Below, in pieces: positions 1 through 7,039 of a DNA stretch of 24,455 nucleotides (positions are counted from its first letter, which is position 1; each line of letters opens with the position of its first letter). The notes under the pieces are model-generated. The model was given only the letters and a program-made list of their open reading frames with translations. It had not been told where the DNA came from and made no database searches. The position numbers and the translations under genes were made by a program. Origin of the DNA: CAYGZQ01 sp964354375 [NCBI: uncultured Planctomycetota bacterium] (GTDB lineage: Bacteria; JAJVIF01; JAPKYR01); the NCBI GenBank assembly GCA_964354375.1, contig CAYGZQ010000061.1, positions 1 through 24,455 of the forward strand, written 5' to 3'.

Positions 1-43
1 GAGCGCCCGACAAAGAAACTCCCTCCCGCAATCCATCAAAGGG

Positions 44-52
44 TGGTATACT
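44..52 (+). promoter_or_regulatory. Extended -10 promoter of the propeller lipoprotein gene
   Basis: TG-N-TATACT (TG at 44-45, hexamer 47-52) is an extended -10 element. No good -35 is visible. A start near position 59 would give a leader of about 138 nt before the ATG at 197. This is inference from consensus matching only. Confidence 0.4.
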
Positions 53-196
53 TTACGATAAGCGGACCGCGATCAATGATTCCTTCCAGCGGTCATCACC
101 CCAACAGCTCAAATCACGGAGGGGATTGTGTCTTTTCAGCTGACGAAGAGCGTTTATCCCGAAAAGTGATCATGTCGCGGCCAACGGAGGAAGGTC

Positions 197-2713
197 ATGT
201 ATGCAAGGGAGATTCTGAAGCTCGCTGTTGTTGCGATTCTCCTGATCGGTTGTTCCAAAACGGCTGATCCCATATCAGGTCTCACACAGAGCACCCAGGG
301 GACCCAGATACCATCGGTTAGCGGAAGCGGGCAAGATGCGGGTCGGCATTTCGTGGGCATCTGGAGCGTGCGGATTTCCGGCGACCAGCAGCCGGCCGAG
401 ATTGTGCCGTTGCGGCTCGCCGAGATGCATCTGAACGCTCTCAGGCTGCTCGAGGTCGCTCCGTGCACGGATTGCCTCACCATAAAGAACGCGAAAACTC
501 TGTCCGCGCACAAACTGAGTGTCGATCTCGTTATCAGGCACCCGTACACGGACCTTCTGCAGTTCACGGGCTTCGATGTCCGCGGCATTTTCATGTCCAA
601 GGCCGACTTCACATTTCCTTTCAGCGGAAGAAAGGTGGCGAGGGGGAGCGGCGTGCCGAAGTTGACCAATCCCGACGGCTTCACTCCGCTGTTCAATCCG
701 ACCGAGTTCCCCGAGAGCCTTCCCGTTCCTCCGCTGCTCAAGTACCAGCACGGGAAATATGCGACCGGCGGCGATCTGAGCTCGACACTCAATCCGTTCG
801 TTGCCTACGGGAAGGAGAGTCCGCGACGCATGTTTCTTCCCGGGACCGAGGAATCGAGGACGGTCGAGCTGTGGTTCACGGGCTTTCCGTTCCAGTTCGG
901 CTACGCCGTGGATGCGTGCTGGGCGAATCCCGGCGGGACCGTGGTCGATCCGGAGCAGGATTTCCCCCCCGAGGCAAACTGCCAGGAGGCATACGATCTG
1001 GATTTCTCCCAGGAAGCGGGTCTGGCGACGGTGGTAGGAAGCACGGCGGCGATTCATGTCAATGTCTTCGATCATCAGGGACAGGACACGATTCAGAGCG
1101 TCACGATCGAGATACCCGCGCTATTCTCCGGTGAAATGAGTCTGGTTGCGTCCGGAGCGACCGGCGATGACAGCTATCTTTACTCGGGGACCATCACCAA
1201 CCAGCTCGGAACTCCTCTCGGCGATTACCCCGCTCTCATCAAGGTGACCGACACCCTGTCCGATCCCAATCTCGGGAACGTAAGGGCCTGGAACATGGTC
1301 ACCGTCAGCATCTGCGACGGCTGGGCGAAAACATGGGGCGGGACCGGCGGCGATGAGGGCTGGGGAGTCGCGGTGGACGACACGGGGAGCACCTATGTCA
1401 TCGGACATTTCAGAGGCAATGTGGATTTCGATCCCGGACCCGGTCAGGACATCCGGTCGGCGGACCCCGATGTCGCGAGCGCCTTCATGAGCAAGTTCGA
1501 CTCGAACGGCAACTATGTGTGGGTGCAGGTCTGGCCGGGCACGTATGACGGTATCGTCCGAATGGCGCTCGGACATGGCGTCGCGGTCGACAACAACGAT
1601 CATGTCTACTTCACCGGCTTCTTCCGGGGCACTGTCGATTTCAATCCGGGGGGCGGCGAGGAGATTCGTCAGGCGAGCGGCTCGTACAACGATATGTTCC
1701 TCTGCAGGCTCAATTCCGACGGGGCCTTCCAGTGGGTTCGCACATGGGGAGCGGGGCAGATGAGCGACAGCTGCAGCGGTGTCGCGGCCGACCATTCGGG
1801 CAATGTCTATGCGACCGGTGAATACGAAAACACGATCGATTTCGATCCCGGCGACGGTGTGGACAATCACACCTCGAACGGTAGTGTCGATGCGTTTGTA
1901 AGCAAGTTCAATTCGTCCGGGGACTATCAGTGGGTGCGGACATGGGGCGGTACCGGCGTTGACGAGAGCGCGGAGGTCGCAATCGGGGGCTCAGGCGATG
2001 CGTATGTCACAGGAGGATTCGATGCCGTTCTGGATTTCGATCCCGGGGACGGCGTGGATTCCCATACGCCGGTTGGCGGCATTGATGTCTTCCTGAGCAA
2101 GTTCGACTCGGAAGGCGTTTTCCAATGGGCCCAGACCTGGGGCGGACCCGGCGGGGAATTCGGGATGAGTGTGATCGAGGACGGATCCGGCAGGGTGTAC
2201 GTCGCGGGCCTCTTCTCGGACACGGTCGATTTCAACCCGGGAGCAGGCGATTACAGTCTCAAGTCGAATGGCATAACCGACGTTTTCCTCAGCAGGTTCA
2301 CGTCGACCGGATCGTTCTACTGGGCACGCACCTGGGGCGGCGACTCGGACGACGAGGCATACAGCCTCGCAGTGAACAGCATGGGGTATATCTACGTGAC
2401 CGGGTTCTTCCGAAAACACTGCGATTTCGATCCGGGTCCGGGCGAGGATTTCCGCGACTCGGCCAGCTATTATGAAGACGGGTTCCTGAGCAAGTTCGAT
2501 TTCTCGGGCAATTACCAATGGGCGCGCACGTGGGGCAGCGACGATTTCGACAAGGGCCACAGCGTCTGTGTCGACAATGTGGGGAGCGTGTATGTGGCCG
2601 GGTATTTCTTCGGGACAATCGACTTGGATCCGGGCACGGACGTCGAGAATCACGCGTCGCACGGCAACGCGGATATATCCCTCTGCAAATACATGCCCGA
2701 CGGATTGTGGTGA
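197..2713 (+). CDS. Lipoprotein: conserved N-terminal domain plus seven-repeat beta-propeller (SBBP-type)
   Basis: The 838-residue product has a lipoprotein signal with lipobox L16-I-G-C19, so it is probably anchored in the envelope. The ATG follows a strong ribosome site, GGAGGAAGG at 186-194. Residues about 50-290 form a domain with RLLE (83-86), a CxxC (C90, C93), IRHP (113-116) and TGFDVRG (124-130). The same pattern occurs in the lipoprotein at 22897-24144. From W376 to the end there are seven repeats of about 66 residues. Each has a TWGG-like opening, a GxxYVxGxF strand, an acidic D-[FL]-[DN]-PG loop and an FLSKFDSxGxYxW strand. This matches the Pfam SBBP beta-propeller repeat, and seven repeats fit one complete propeller. 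The loops might bind calcium (inference). No enzyme motif is visible; a surface binding or scaffold role is likely. The gene stands alone. Confidence 0.85.
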   Translation: MYAREILKLAVVAILLIGCSKTADPISGLTQSTQGTQIPSVSGSGQDAGRHFVGIWSVRISGDQQPAEIVPLRLAEMHLNALRLLEVAPCTDCLTIKNAKTLSAHKLSVDLVIRHPYTDLLQFTGFDVRGIFMSKADFTFPFSGRKVARGSGVPKLTNPDGFTPLFNPTEFPESLPVPPLLKYQHGKYATGGDLSSTLNPFVAYGKESPRRMFLPGTEESRTVELWFTGFPFQFGYAVDACWANPGGTVVDPEQDFPPEANCQEAYDLDFSQEAGLATVVGSTAAIHVNVFDHQGQDTIQSVTIEIPALFSGEMSLVASGATGDDSYLYSGTITNQLGTPLGDYPALIKVTDTLSDPNLGNVRAWNMVTVSICDGWAKTWGGTGGDEGWGVAVDDTGSTYVIGHFRGNVDFDPGPGQDIRSADPDVASAFMSKFDSNGNYVWVQVWPGTYDGIVRMALGHGVAVDNNDHVYFTGFFRGTVDFNPGGGEEIRQASGSYNDMFLCRLNSDGAFQWVRTWGAGQMSDSCSGVAADHSGNVYATGEYENTIDFDPGDGVDNHTSNGSVDAFVSKFNSSGDYQWVRTWGGTGVDESAEVAIGGSGDAYVTGGFDAVLDFDPGDGVDSHTPVGGIDVFLSKFDSEGVFQWAQTWGGPGGEFGMSVIEDGSGRVYVAGLFSDTVDFNPGAGDYSLKSNGITDVFLSRFTSTGSFYWARTWGGDSDDEAYSLAVNSMGYIYVTGFFRKHCDFDPGPGEDFRDSASYYEDGFLSKFDFSGNYQWARTWGSDDFDKGHSVCVDNVGSVYVAGYFFGTIDLDPGTDVENHASHGNADISLCKYMPDGLW

Positions 2714-2943
2714 CAACAACGCCGTCTTGTCGTGCCGCCAGATTCGCTCGACCGCAACCCGGGTGCCCGCCACAAGCGGAGTCTGCGTAGCTTGTGGCGG
2801 ACCGTAACTATATGAGGAAACACCCACAATCCGCCGCGGCGGACGAAGACCCCTCTTGCGGGAGCCGCCGGCCTATGCGGAAATGATGCCCCAGTCCCGC
2901 CCCTCGACCTGAAACCTTTGTCACGACCGGGGAATCATGTATA
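2714..2943. other. Intergenic region with one long palindrome
   Basis: No convincing gene is present. The region holds the inverted repeat at 2767-2800 and, at its right end, the promoter of the next gene. The rest is GC-rich and unremarkable. Confidence 0.6.
2767..2800. repeat. Inverted repeat, 11-bp perfect stem
   Basis: CCGCCACAAGC (2767-2777) pairs perfectly with GCTTGTGGCGG (2790-2800) across a 12-nt loop. It lies just after the propeller lipoprotein gene. No T-run follows, so it looks more like a dispersed intergenic palindrome than an intrinsic terminator. It could still stabilise the 3' end of the mRNA. Confidence 0.6.
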
Positions 2944-2945
2944 TT
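2918..2945 (+). promoter_or_regulatory. Sigma70-type promoter, start site next to the ATG
   Basis: TTGTCA (2918-2923), a 16-nt spacer and TATATT (2940-2945) each match consensus at 5 of 6 positions. The expected transcription start, about 2952, is only a few bases before the ATG at 2956. The mRNA would be leaderless or nearly so. Confidence 0.55.
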
Positions 2946-2955
2946 GGGTCCCCAC

Positions 2956-3669
2956 ATGATCCCCTCGGCGAATCTCAGATACACTTTTCTTCTTGCGTGC
3001 CTGGTGATCGGACCGATAGTGATCCTGATCGGCCTTTTCAACAGGTGGCTTTGGTTCAGGCCAGCGCCGGATGTCGGGCAGGTAGTGGTTGTCGCGACCG
3101 AAAGCTACTCACACCCCAGCCTGCGCGACATTTTCATGATCCGCGACAACTCCGTGGTGACCATAGGCCCCGTGAACGCGGGGATCGAGGGTCAGACGGT
3201 CATGATGTATTTCCACCCTGACAACACAAGCTTCGGTATGGAGACGCCCGACCTTCGCTGGGAAGGCAATGAACTGCACGTTTACGGGGACTGGCAGGCG
3301 ATCAAACGTAACGAGCCGCCCGAGTGGATTCTCAGTGTGAGCGAGAATTGTCGCGTGATAGACAAAGGGAGGTCGCGCCGCCACACTCCCGCGGATGCAG
3401 CCCTCATCACACCCGGGGCGGCCCTGCAGGTGTCGACCACTCGCATAGGCAATGTGCGGAGCTCAAGCACCGGCGTCATCACCGCCGTATACGTTGATCC
3501 GTCGCCCGGCGAGATTTTCCGAAGTCGTGAAGGCGCGATCCGTTACATCATCTTCGGCGCGATAATGACTGTCATCGGGGGGTTCTATTTCTACGGACCT
3601 CGGCGGGGATGGCTGAGGTGGCGCGAGGGTCTGACTCTTCCGGACGACACCGGCCTCTGGGAAAGCTGA
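2956..3669 (+). CDS. Two-helix membrane protein of unknown function
   Basis: The product is 237 residues from the ATG at 2956. An in-frame TTG at 2944 is possible, but it overlaps the -10 element of the promoter, so I prefer the ATG. A hydrophobic helix spans residues about 10-34 and a second about 195-214, followed by a short basic and aromatic tail. The stretch between them is beta-rich, with alternating hydrophobic residues, and probably lies outside the cytoplasmic membrane. The two-helices-around-a-domain plan resembles DUF3592-type proteins, but I see no decisive motif. The gene has its own promoter and no operon partner. It converges on the zinc-ribbon/TPR gene, with a palindromic repeat between them. 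Confidence 0.65.
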   Translation: MIPSANLRYTFLLACLVIGPIVILIGLFNRWLWFRPAPDVGQVVVVATESYSHPSLRDIFMIRDNSVVTIGPVNAGIEGQTVMMYFHPDNTSFGMETPDLRWEGNELHVYGDWQAIKRNEPPEWILSVSENCRVIDKGRSRRHTPADAALITPGAALQVSTTRIGNVRSSSTGVITAVYVDPSPGEIFRSREGAIRYIIFGAIMTVIGGFYFYGPRRGWLRWREGLTLPDDTGLWES

Positions 3670-3677
3670 GAACCCAG

Positions 3678-3724
3678 CCGGTAGCTGCTATCCTTGCCGT
3701 CTTCGGCAAGGTAGCTGCTACCGG
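3678..3724. repeat. Composite palindromic repeat, copy 1
   Basis: The outer arms are GGTAGCTGCTA and TAGCTGCTACC, and each is close to a palindrome itself. They enclose an inner hairpin, CCTTGCCG-TCTT-CGGCAAGG. The same design recurs three times at 16167-16356. It sits between two convergent genes and may also act as a two-way transcription stop, although it lacks T-runs. Confidence 0.75.
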
Positions 3725-3759
3725 TGTCTAAAGAAGGCGTGTGGAACAATGTGCGGGGA

Positions 3760-4593
3760 TCACCTGCTCAGAAGGGCCACGAGTGCGATGACGATCAGAA
3801 TGACCACAATGAGAATCGAGCTCGTCCATGCCGGCGACAAGTTTATTTTCGCGGCTATGAGCGCAAGAGGATTGGGCCTGCTCGATCGGCCCATGAGGGC
3901 AAGCATACGCGATGCGGTCGAGTTGGTCGGGTCGACCGCAAGCGCGCGATTGAGGTGGTATGCCGCGTCGTCCTCTTCCTGCATCGCCAGTTGAACCTTC
4001 CCCATGAGGGCGTGGCTGTGAGCGTGATGCGGGACGAATTCCAGGGCTTTCCTCAGAGAACGCCTTGCCTCCTCGAAATACCCCCGCTTCGCCTGGTACA
4101 AAGCGAAGTTGTATTGCTCGCAGCAGGCGGCCAGAGCTTCCTGCTCGCGGGAGCATTGGTCCACGGTTCGTCCGATAAGAGCTATCGTTTCGTCATCGGC
4201 AGCCTCGAGCTTGTCCTGCACGGCCCTCAGTCGAGCGAGCGCGGACGGACAGTCACCGCTGAGGCGATCAATCATGGCCTGGATGATCTCGACCTTCAGA
4301 CGGTGACGGCCGGATGTGGCCCGGACAAACTGGATGAGTCTCCGGGCGGAATCGAGATCGGCGGACCTGAGATCCCGCATCGCCTCATCCAGCGCCAGGT
4401 CGGCGGTGTCCATGATTGACAGGATCGCCTGGATGGGTGCCTGGCAGTGCGGGCAGAGCTCGGGGGCCGGGGACGGTATGAGCCTGTCGCAAACCGGGCA
4501 CGACAGCTCCTCGGGGGTTTCGAGGGGCTCCGCCGACTGTGGCGGGGACGGTCCCGGGGTAAGTTCCTGCGGCGAATCTTCAGGACGGGTCAT
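3760..4593 (-). CDS. Zinc-ribbon / TPR protein with C-terminal membrane anchor
   Basis: The product is 277 residues from the ATG at 4593; the upstream in-frame extension would run through the promoter and is rejected. A proline-rich start of about 30 residues leads to a zinc ribbon with C32-x-x-C35 and C47-x-x-C50. A helical region follows, then TPR-like repeats in the second half, including a clear pair around the stretch beginning GYFEEARRSLRKALEFVP. The last ~20 residues are a hydrophobic helix ending in a single Arg, so the protein looks tail-anchored with its bulk in the cytoplasm. This is probably a membrane scaffold. No catalytic motif is seen. No ribosome site is obvious, which fits the very short leader predicted from its promoter. 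Confidence 0.75.
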   Translation of the reverse strand: MTRPEDSPQELTPGPSPPQSAEPLETPEELSCPVCDRLIPSPAPELCPHCQAPIQAILSIMDTADLALDEAMRDLRSADLDSARRLIQFVRATSGRHRLKVEIIQAMIDRLSGDCPSALARLRAVQDKLEAADDETIALIGRTVDQCSREQEALAACCEQYNFALYQAKRGYFEEARRSLRKALEFVPHHAHSHALMGKVQLAMQEEDDAAYHLNRALAVDPTNSTASRMLALMGRSSRPNPLALIAAKINLSPAWTSSILIVVILIVIALVALLSR

Positions 4594-4605
4594 CACGGTT
4601 GGGAA

Positions 4606-4634
4606 AATATACCATGAAAGTGAGGCAATGTGAA
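4606..4634 (-). promoter_or_regulatory. Sigma70-type promoter, start site next to the ATG
   Basis: On the minus strand, TTCACA (4634-4629), a 17-nt spacer and TATATT (4611-4606) are present, with a TG one base before the -10. The expected start is about 4599, some 6 nt before the ATG at 4593. The mRNA would be leaderless or nearly so. Confidence 0.6.
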
Positions 4635-4819
4635 AATGCCCAACGTTGACTTGAAGTAAAGCCACAAAAATTTAGGGATAAAAAAATGAGAGAGGGGAAA
4701 GGAGAAGAGGAGTGAAGACTAGGAGGTTTTCGGATTGGTTGAAGGAAGGTAGGAAGGAGTTCCCGCTCTCTCGCAGAAGGATTATGCAAGCGAAAATGCC
4801 TGGTGTCAAGTGATTTTTC

Positions 4820-4842
4820 AAAAAAACATCATTTTTTTGATG
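4820..4842 (-). terminator. Weak terminator-like hairpin
   Basis: Read on the minus strand, CATCA pairs with TGATG around an A-rich loop and is followed directly by seven Ts. It lies about 35 bp past the stop of the MBL-fold gene. The stem is only 5 bp and AT-rich, so termination would be weak. Confidence 0.35.
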
Positions 4843-4875
4843 CAGTAGGGAACACAGAAAATGCCGGAAAATGGC

Positions 4876-5538
4876 TCAGACCGGCGCGACGCCGGGCCAA
4901 TGGCGCATCAGCAGCACCGTGGGGGAGTCCGGAAGATCGTCTGGATCGATCCACACTCTCCAGTCGTCAATCTGTTCTTTGTCCGGCATCACGTTGAGGA
5001 ACTCGCCGAGAGGCAACAGATTGAAGGTCAACGGGCGGGTCTGGAAATGCATGGGGAAGACGAGTTTAGGTGCCAGCTGTTTGACCAGATAGGCGGCATC
5101 CGCCGGACCCAGCGCGACAACGTCCCCCACGGGCACGAAGCAGATGTCGAGCCCGATGAATTTTTCGAGGACCCACTGTCGCGGAAGTGCTCCGATATGG
5201 CTGAGATAGCCGATGGTCAGGCCGCCAAGCTCGAAATGGAAAATGAGCACCGAGCCGTAATCGCTCCCCATGCGCTCGTCGTGCCAGAGAGGAAAGGCGT
5301 TGAATGCGATTCCCTGCGCAAGGGTTGTGCCCTTTGCCCTGACCAGATCGTAGCCCGGCGGCACCAGGTGTTTTGCGGAGGAATCGTAGTGATCGTGGGA
5401 GATCAGCAGAATGTCGCAATCGTATGGGGGCACGCGATGGCCGATCGTGTCGTCGAAGGGGTCGATAAGGACGCTGGGTCCGTCGTCCCCTCGCAGGCGG
5501 AAAGCGCAGTGTCCAAGCCATTCAACCGTTACAGCCAT
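4876..5538 (-). CDS. Metallo-beta-lactamase-fold hydrolase-like protein (UlaG/COG2220 type)
   Basis: The product is 220 residues. The ATG at 5538 follows a strong GGGGGAGGG ribosome site. The N-terminal W-L-G-H-C-A pattern (H10), LIDPF (24-28), the late GPADAAYLVKQLAPK stretch and PMHF (H164) match the COG2220 branch of metal-dependent MBL-fold hydrolases. This branch includes UlaG-like lactonases. The metal motif is altered: the usual HxHxDH reads H48-D-H50-Y-D52-S, and the HLGD motif reads H114-I-G-A, so one His and the bridging Asp appear missing. The protein may bind a single metal or be inactive. There is no signal peptide, so it is cytoplasmic. It is divergent from the next gene and shares a 133-bp control region with it. 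Confidence 0.8.
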   Translation of the reverse strand: MAVTVEWLGHCAFRLRGDDGPSVLIDPFDDTIGHRVPPYDCDILLISHDHYDSSAKHLVPPGYDLVRAKGTTLAQGIAFNAFPLWHDERMGSDYGSVLIFHFELGGLTIGYLSHIGALPRQWVLEKFIGLDICFVPVGDVVALGPADAAYLVKQLAPKLVFPMHFQTRPLTFNLLPLGEFLNVMPDKEQIDDWRVWIDPDDLPDSPTVLLMRHWPGVAPV

Positions 5539-5625
5539 ACGACCCTCCCCCGGTTGCAGAAGCCCTCAGTCCCCATCCTTTATTACTATCCCTTTCAATC
5601 CTGAAGAATTGCACCATCTCGGCGT

Positions 5626-5655
5626 TTGACAGACGTCGGTGCTTATCTGTACTAT
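5626..5655 (+). promoter_or_regulatory. Sigma70-type promoter of the zinc-ribbon/methyltransferase-like gene
   Basis: A perfect TTGACA (5626-5631) is followed after 18 nt by TACTAT (5650-5655), which matches the -10 consensus at 4 of 6. The expected start is about 5662, roughly 10 nt before the ATG at 5672. The leader would contain only the GGAAGG ribosome site. Confidence 0.45.
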
Positions 5656-5671
5656 TCACGCCGGAAGGTTC

Positions 5672-6565
5672 ATGAAATACCGTCTGGTTGAGCTGCTGAG
5701 GTGCCCCGATCACCCGGACGCAATGCTGAGGGTGACCGAGGCGTCCCTGAGCGATGTGTTCCCCTGCTCGGGCGACCTGCAAATCCCGGTATGCAGGTCG
5801 GGATGCGCATTTCTCGGCAACTGGTTCGACGAGGTCCCCGAGTCCCTCCCGCGGCAGCATCGCTTCGACTGCCGCCGATGCCTGGGTACGGAGATAGAGA
5901 AGGCGCGGCTCACATGCCCGGAGTGCTCGTGGTCGCTGAAGGTCGAGGACGGGGTCTTGCACGCAGGCTCGGGGACATCGGACGCGAACCCTCTCAGCGA
6001 GCCGCAGATTCACCGGAGGGTCGGAGCCCTGATAGAAAAACATCTTGCGGTGGAGCCGGGCGGGATCGCGCTGATACTTGCCCCGCTGCCTGAAGCTCTT
6101 CTGGGCAAATGGTGCAGCAGGGGCATTGAAAGGCTGCACGTGGAGGTGGACCCGGAGGTCGGGCAATCGGGGAGGGCGATGTCGTGCGCGAACGGGCAGG
6201 GGATGGCGCATTTTGTCGGGGGGCCGCTCGATATCTCGATCCTGAGGGGGGGGACGCTCGACGGGCTGGTCATGACCGTCCCGTGCAATCGCATCAGCGG
6301 GTTCGATGAGTCGTTCGGGAAGGCTGCCGCTCTTCTGCGTCACTCCGGGAAGGCGATTCTGCTGTATCCGCGCACCGCAATCTCCCCTCGCACAAGCCGG
6401 GCTCGCTTCGATAAGTACGTCGAGTCGCTGCCGCAAACGTTTCGGGACCTCACCGTGCGAATGATCGGGTCAGAGGGCGTGGACCTTCTGCTCCTGAGTC
6501 ATCCCGAGCCTCCCAACGGCAACAGCGCTCCCACAAAGCATCCCAACAACGCCTGCGCGAGCTGA
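5672..6565 (+). CDS. Double zinc-ribbon protein with methyltransferase-like domain
   Basis: The product is 297 residues from the ATG at 5672, with GGAAGG (5663-5668) close in front. A longer GTG start at 5639 would overlap the promoter. The N-terminus, with LVELLRCP and Cys/His at C11, H14, C41 and C45, resembles a Trm112-type zinc ribbon. A second ribbon uses C67, C70, C82 and C85. From about residue 110 there is an alpha/beta pattern like a class I SAM methyltransferase. However, the glycine-rich motif I is not visible (it reads LILAPLPEAL), so catalysis is doubtful. Trm112-type ribbons commonly activate methyltransferases, so an adaptor or a decayed methyltransferase is the best guess. The tail is low-complexity. 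Confidence 0.6.
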   Translation: MKYRLVELLRCPDHPDAMLRVTEASLSDVFPCSGDLQIPVCRSGCAFLGNWFDEVPESLPRQHRFDCRRCLGTEIEKARLTCPECSWSLKVEDGVLHAGSGTSDANPLSEPQIHRRVGALIEKHLAVEPGGIALILAPLPEALLGKWCSRGIERLHVEVDPEVGQSGRAMSCANGQGMAHFVGGPLDISILRGGTLDGLVMTVPCNRISGFDESFGKAAALLRHSGKAILLYPRTAISPRTSRARFDKYVESLPQTFRDLTVRMIGSEGVDLLLLSHPEPPNGNSAPTKHPNNACAS

Positions 6566-6607
6566 ATTCCGCCCGGGAAAAAGCAGATGCTCCTTCAACT
6601 CTTGTGG

Positions 6608-6627
6608 GGCAGGCTTTCCAGCCTGCC
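6608..6627. repeat. Perfect 8-bp inverted repeat with TTCC loop
   Basis: GGCAGGCT, loop TTCC, AGCCTGCC. This palindrome is of a kind I recognise as a frequent dispersed intergenic element in several environmental bacterial lineages (recollection, not a search). No T-run follows. Confidence 0.65.
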
Positions 6628-6671
6628 GACCCTTGCAGGAGAGATACAGGGGACTGCAGGGTGCCTTCTTC

Positions 6672-6770
6672 GCCGTCCCCCGCAAGGGAGGTATGGAAAA
6701 AGACTCGTCCCCCCCTTGGGGGGGACTACAGGGGGGCTCTTCTTCCGGGGGGGATTACAGGGGGGGGCAA
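6672..6770. repeat. G/C-tract repeat cluster upstream of the restriction-gene remnant
   Basis: Several C-run/G-run palindromic pieces, such as CCCCCCCTTGGGGGGG around 6711-6725, are separated by short ACTACA or ATTACA spacers. They resemble the expanded repeats at 9160-9375. The cluster lies directly upstream of the promoter at 6775-6803. Confidence 0.6.
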
Positions 6771-6774
6771 CCAC

Positions 6775-6803
6775 TTCACAAACCCTGAAACTCGCGCTAT
6801 ACT
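6775..6803 (+). promoter_or_regulatory. Sigma70-type promoter of the truncated type ISP gene
   Basis: TTCACA (6775-6780), a 17-nt spacer and TATACT (6798-6803) are present, each 5 of 6. The expected start, about 6810, is 15 nt before the ATG at 6825. It appears to be the surviving promoter of the broken restriction gene. Confidence 0.5.
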
Positions 6804-6824
6804 GCGATTCGTATACCAAGACGC

Positions 6825-6923
6825 ATGAATCCGCCTCAGCTCATAAAACCCGGCCATAAGGCGATCAAGGATTACTACGCTGCCCTGCAGCGTTTCGCCG
6901 ACCATCGCATCGGGCATGAGCTC
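6825..6923 (+). pseudogene. 5' remnant of a type ISP restriction-modification enzyme
   Basis: The first ~33 codons contain IKDYYAALQRFADHRIGHE. This resembles the extreme N-terminus of type ISP restriction-modification enzymes (single-chain proteins, typically over 1000 residues), where a similar helix ends in a THE/GHE motif. After this point the reading frame continues to 7055, but the residues no longer resemble the family and the frame overlaps the promoter of the next gene. The matching C-terminus of such an enzyme appears at 8985-9686. The identification rests on remembered family patterns. Confidence 0.5.
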
Positions 6924-6989
6924 GGAGAGAAGCGACGATGGGCACCTGATTTCGCTAATGGCTTGGCGGCAGAAAACCGACCACCGGGC

Positions 6990-7018
6990 TTGACAGAACA
7001 CCAAAACACCGGTATGAT
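6990..7018 (+). promoter_or_regulatory. Near-consensus sigma70 promoter of the HD/YwgA-like pair
   Basis: A perfect TTGACA (6990-6995), an optimal 17-nt spacer and TATGAT (7013-7018, 5 of 6). The start is expected near 7025, about 15 nt before the ATG at 7040. No Shine-Dalgarno sequence is visible in the short leader. Confidence 0.65.
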
Positions 7019-7039
7019 AGGCCAACAAATGTATAGTCC

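Larger units (their letters stand above)
4594..4875. other. AT-rich and polypurine intergenic region
   Basis: This 282-bp stretch has far lower GC than its surroundings. It contains a long purine-rich run (about 4680-4770 on the plus strand) and A/T runs near 4811-4838. It holds the promoter of the zinc-ribbon/TPR gene at its left and a weak terminator-like hairpin at its right. I see no gene in it. Confidence 0.6.

Noticed and set aside
154-1075. Long minus-strand frames opposite the propeller lipoprotein (154-792, 275-1075)
   Set aside because: The plus-strand protein has a lipobox, ribosome site and a paralogue in the window. The opposite frames have none of these.
2767-2800. Intrinsic terminator after the first gene
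   Set aside because: The stem is strong but no T-run follows on either strand, so I list it only as an inverted repeat.
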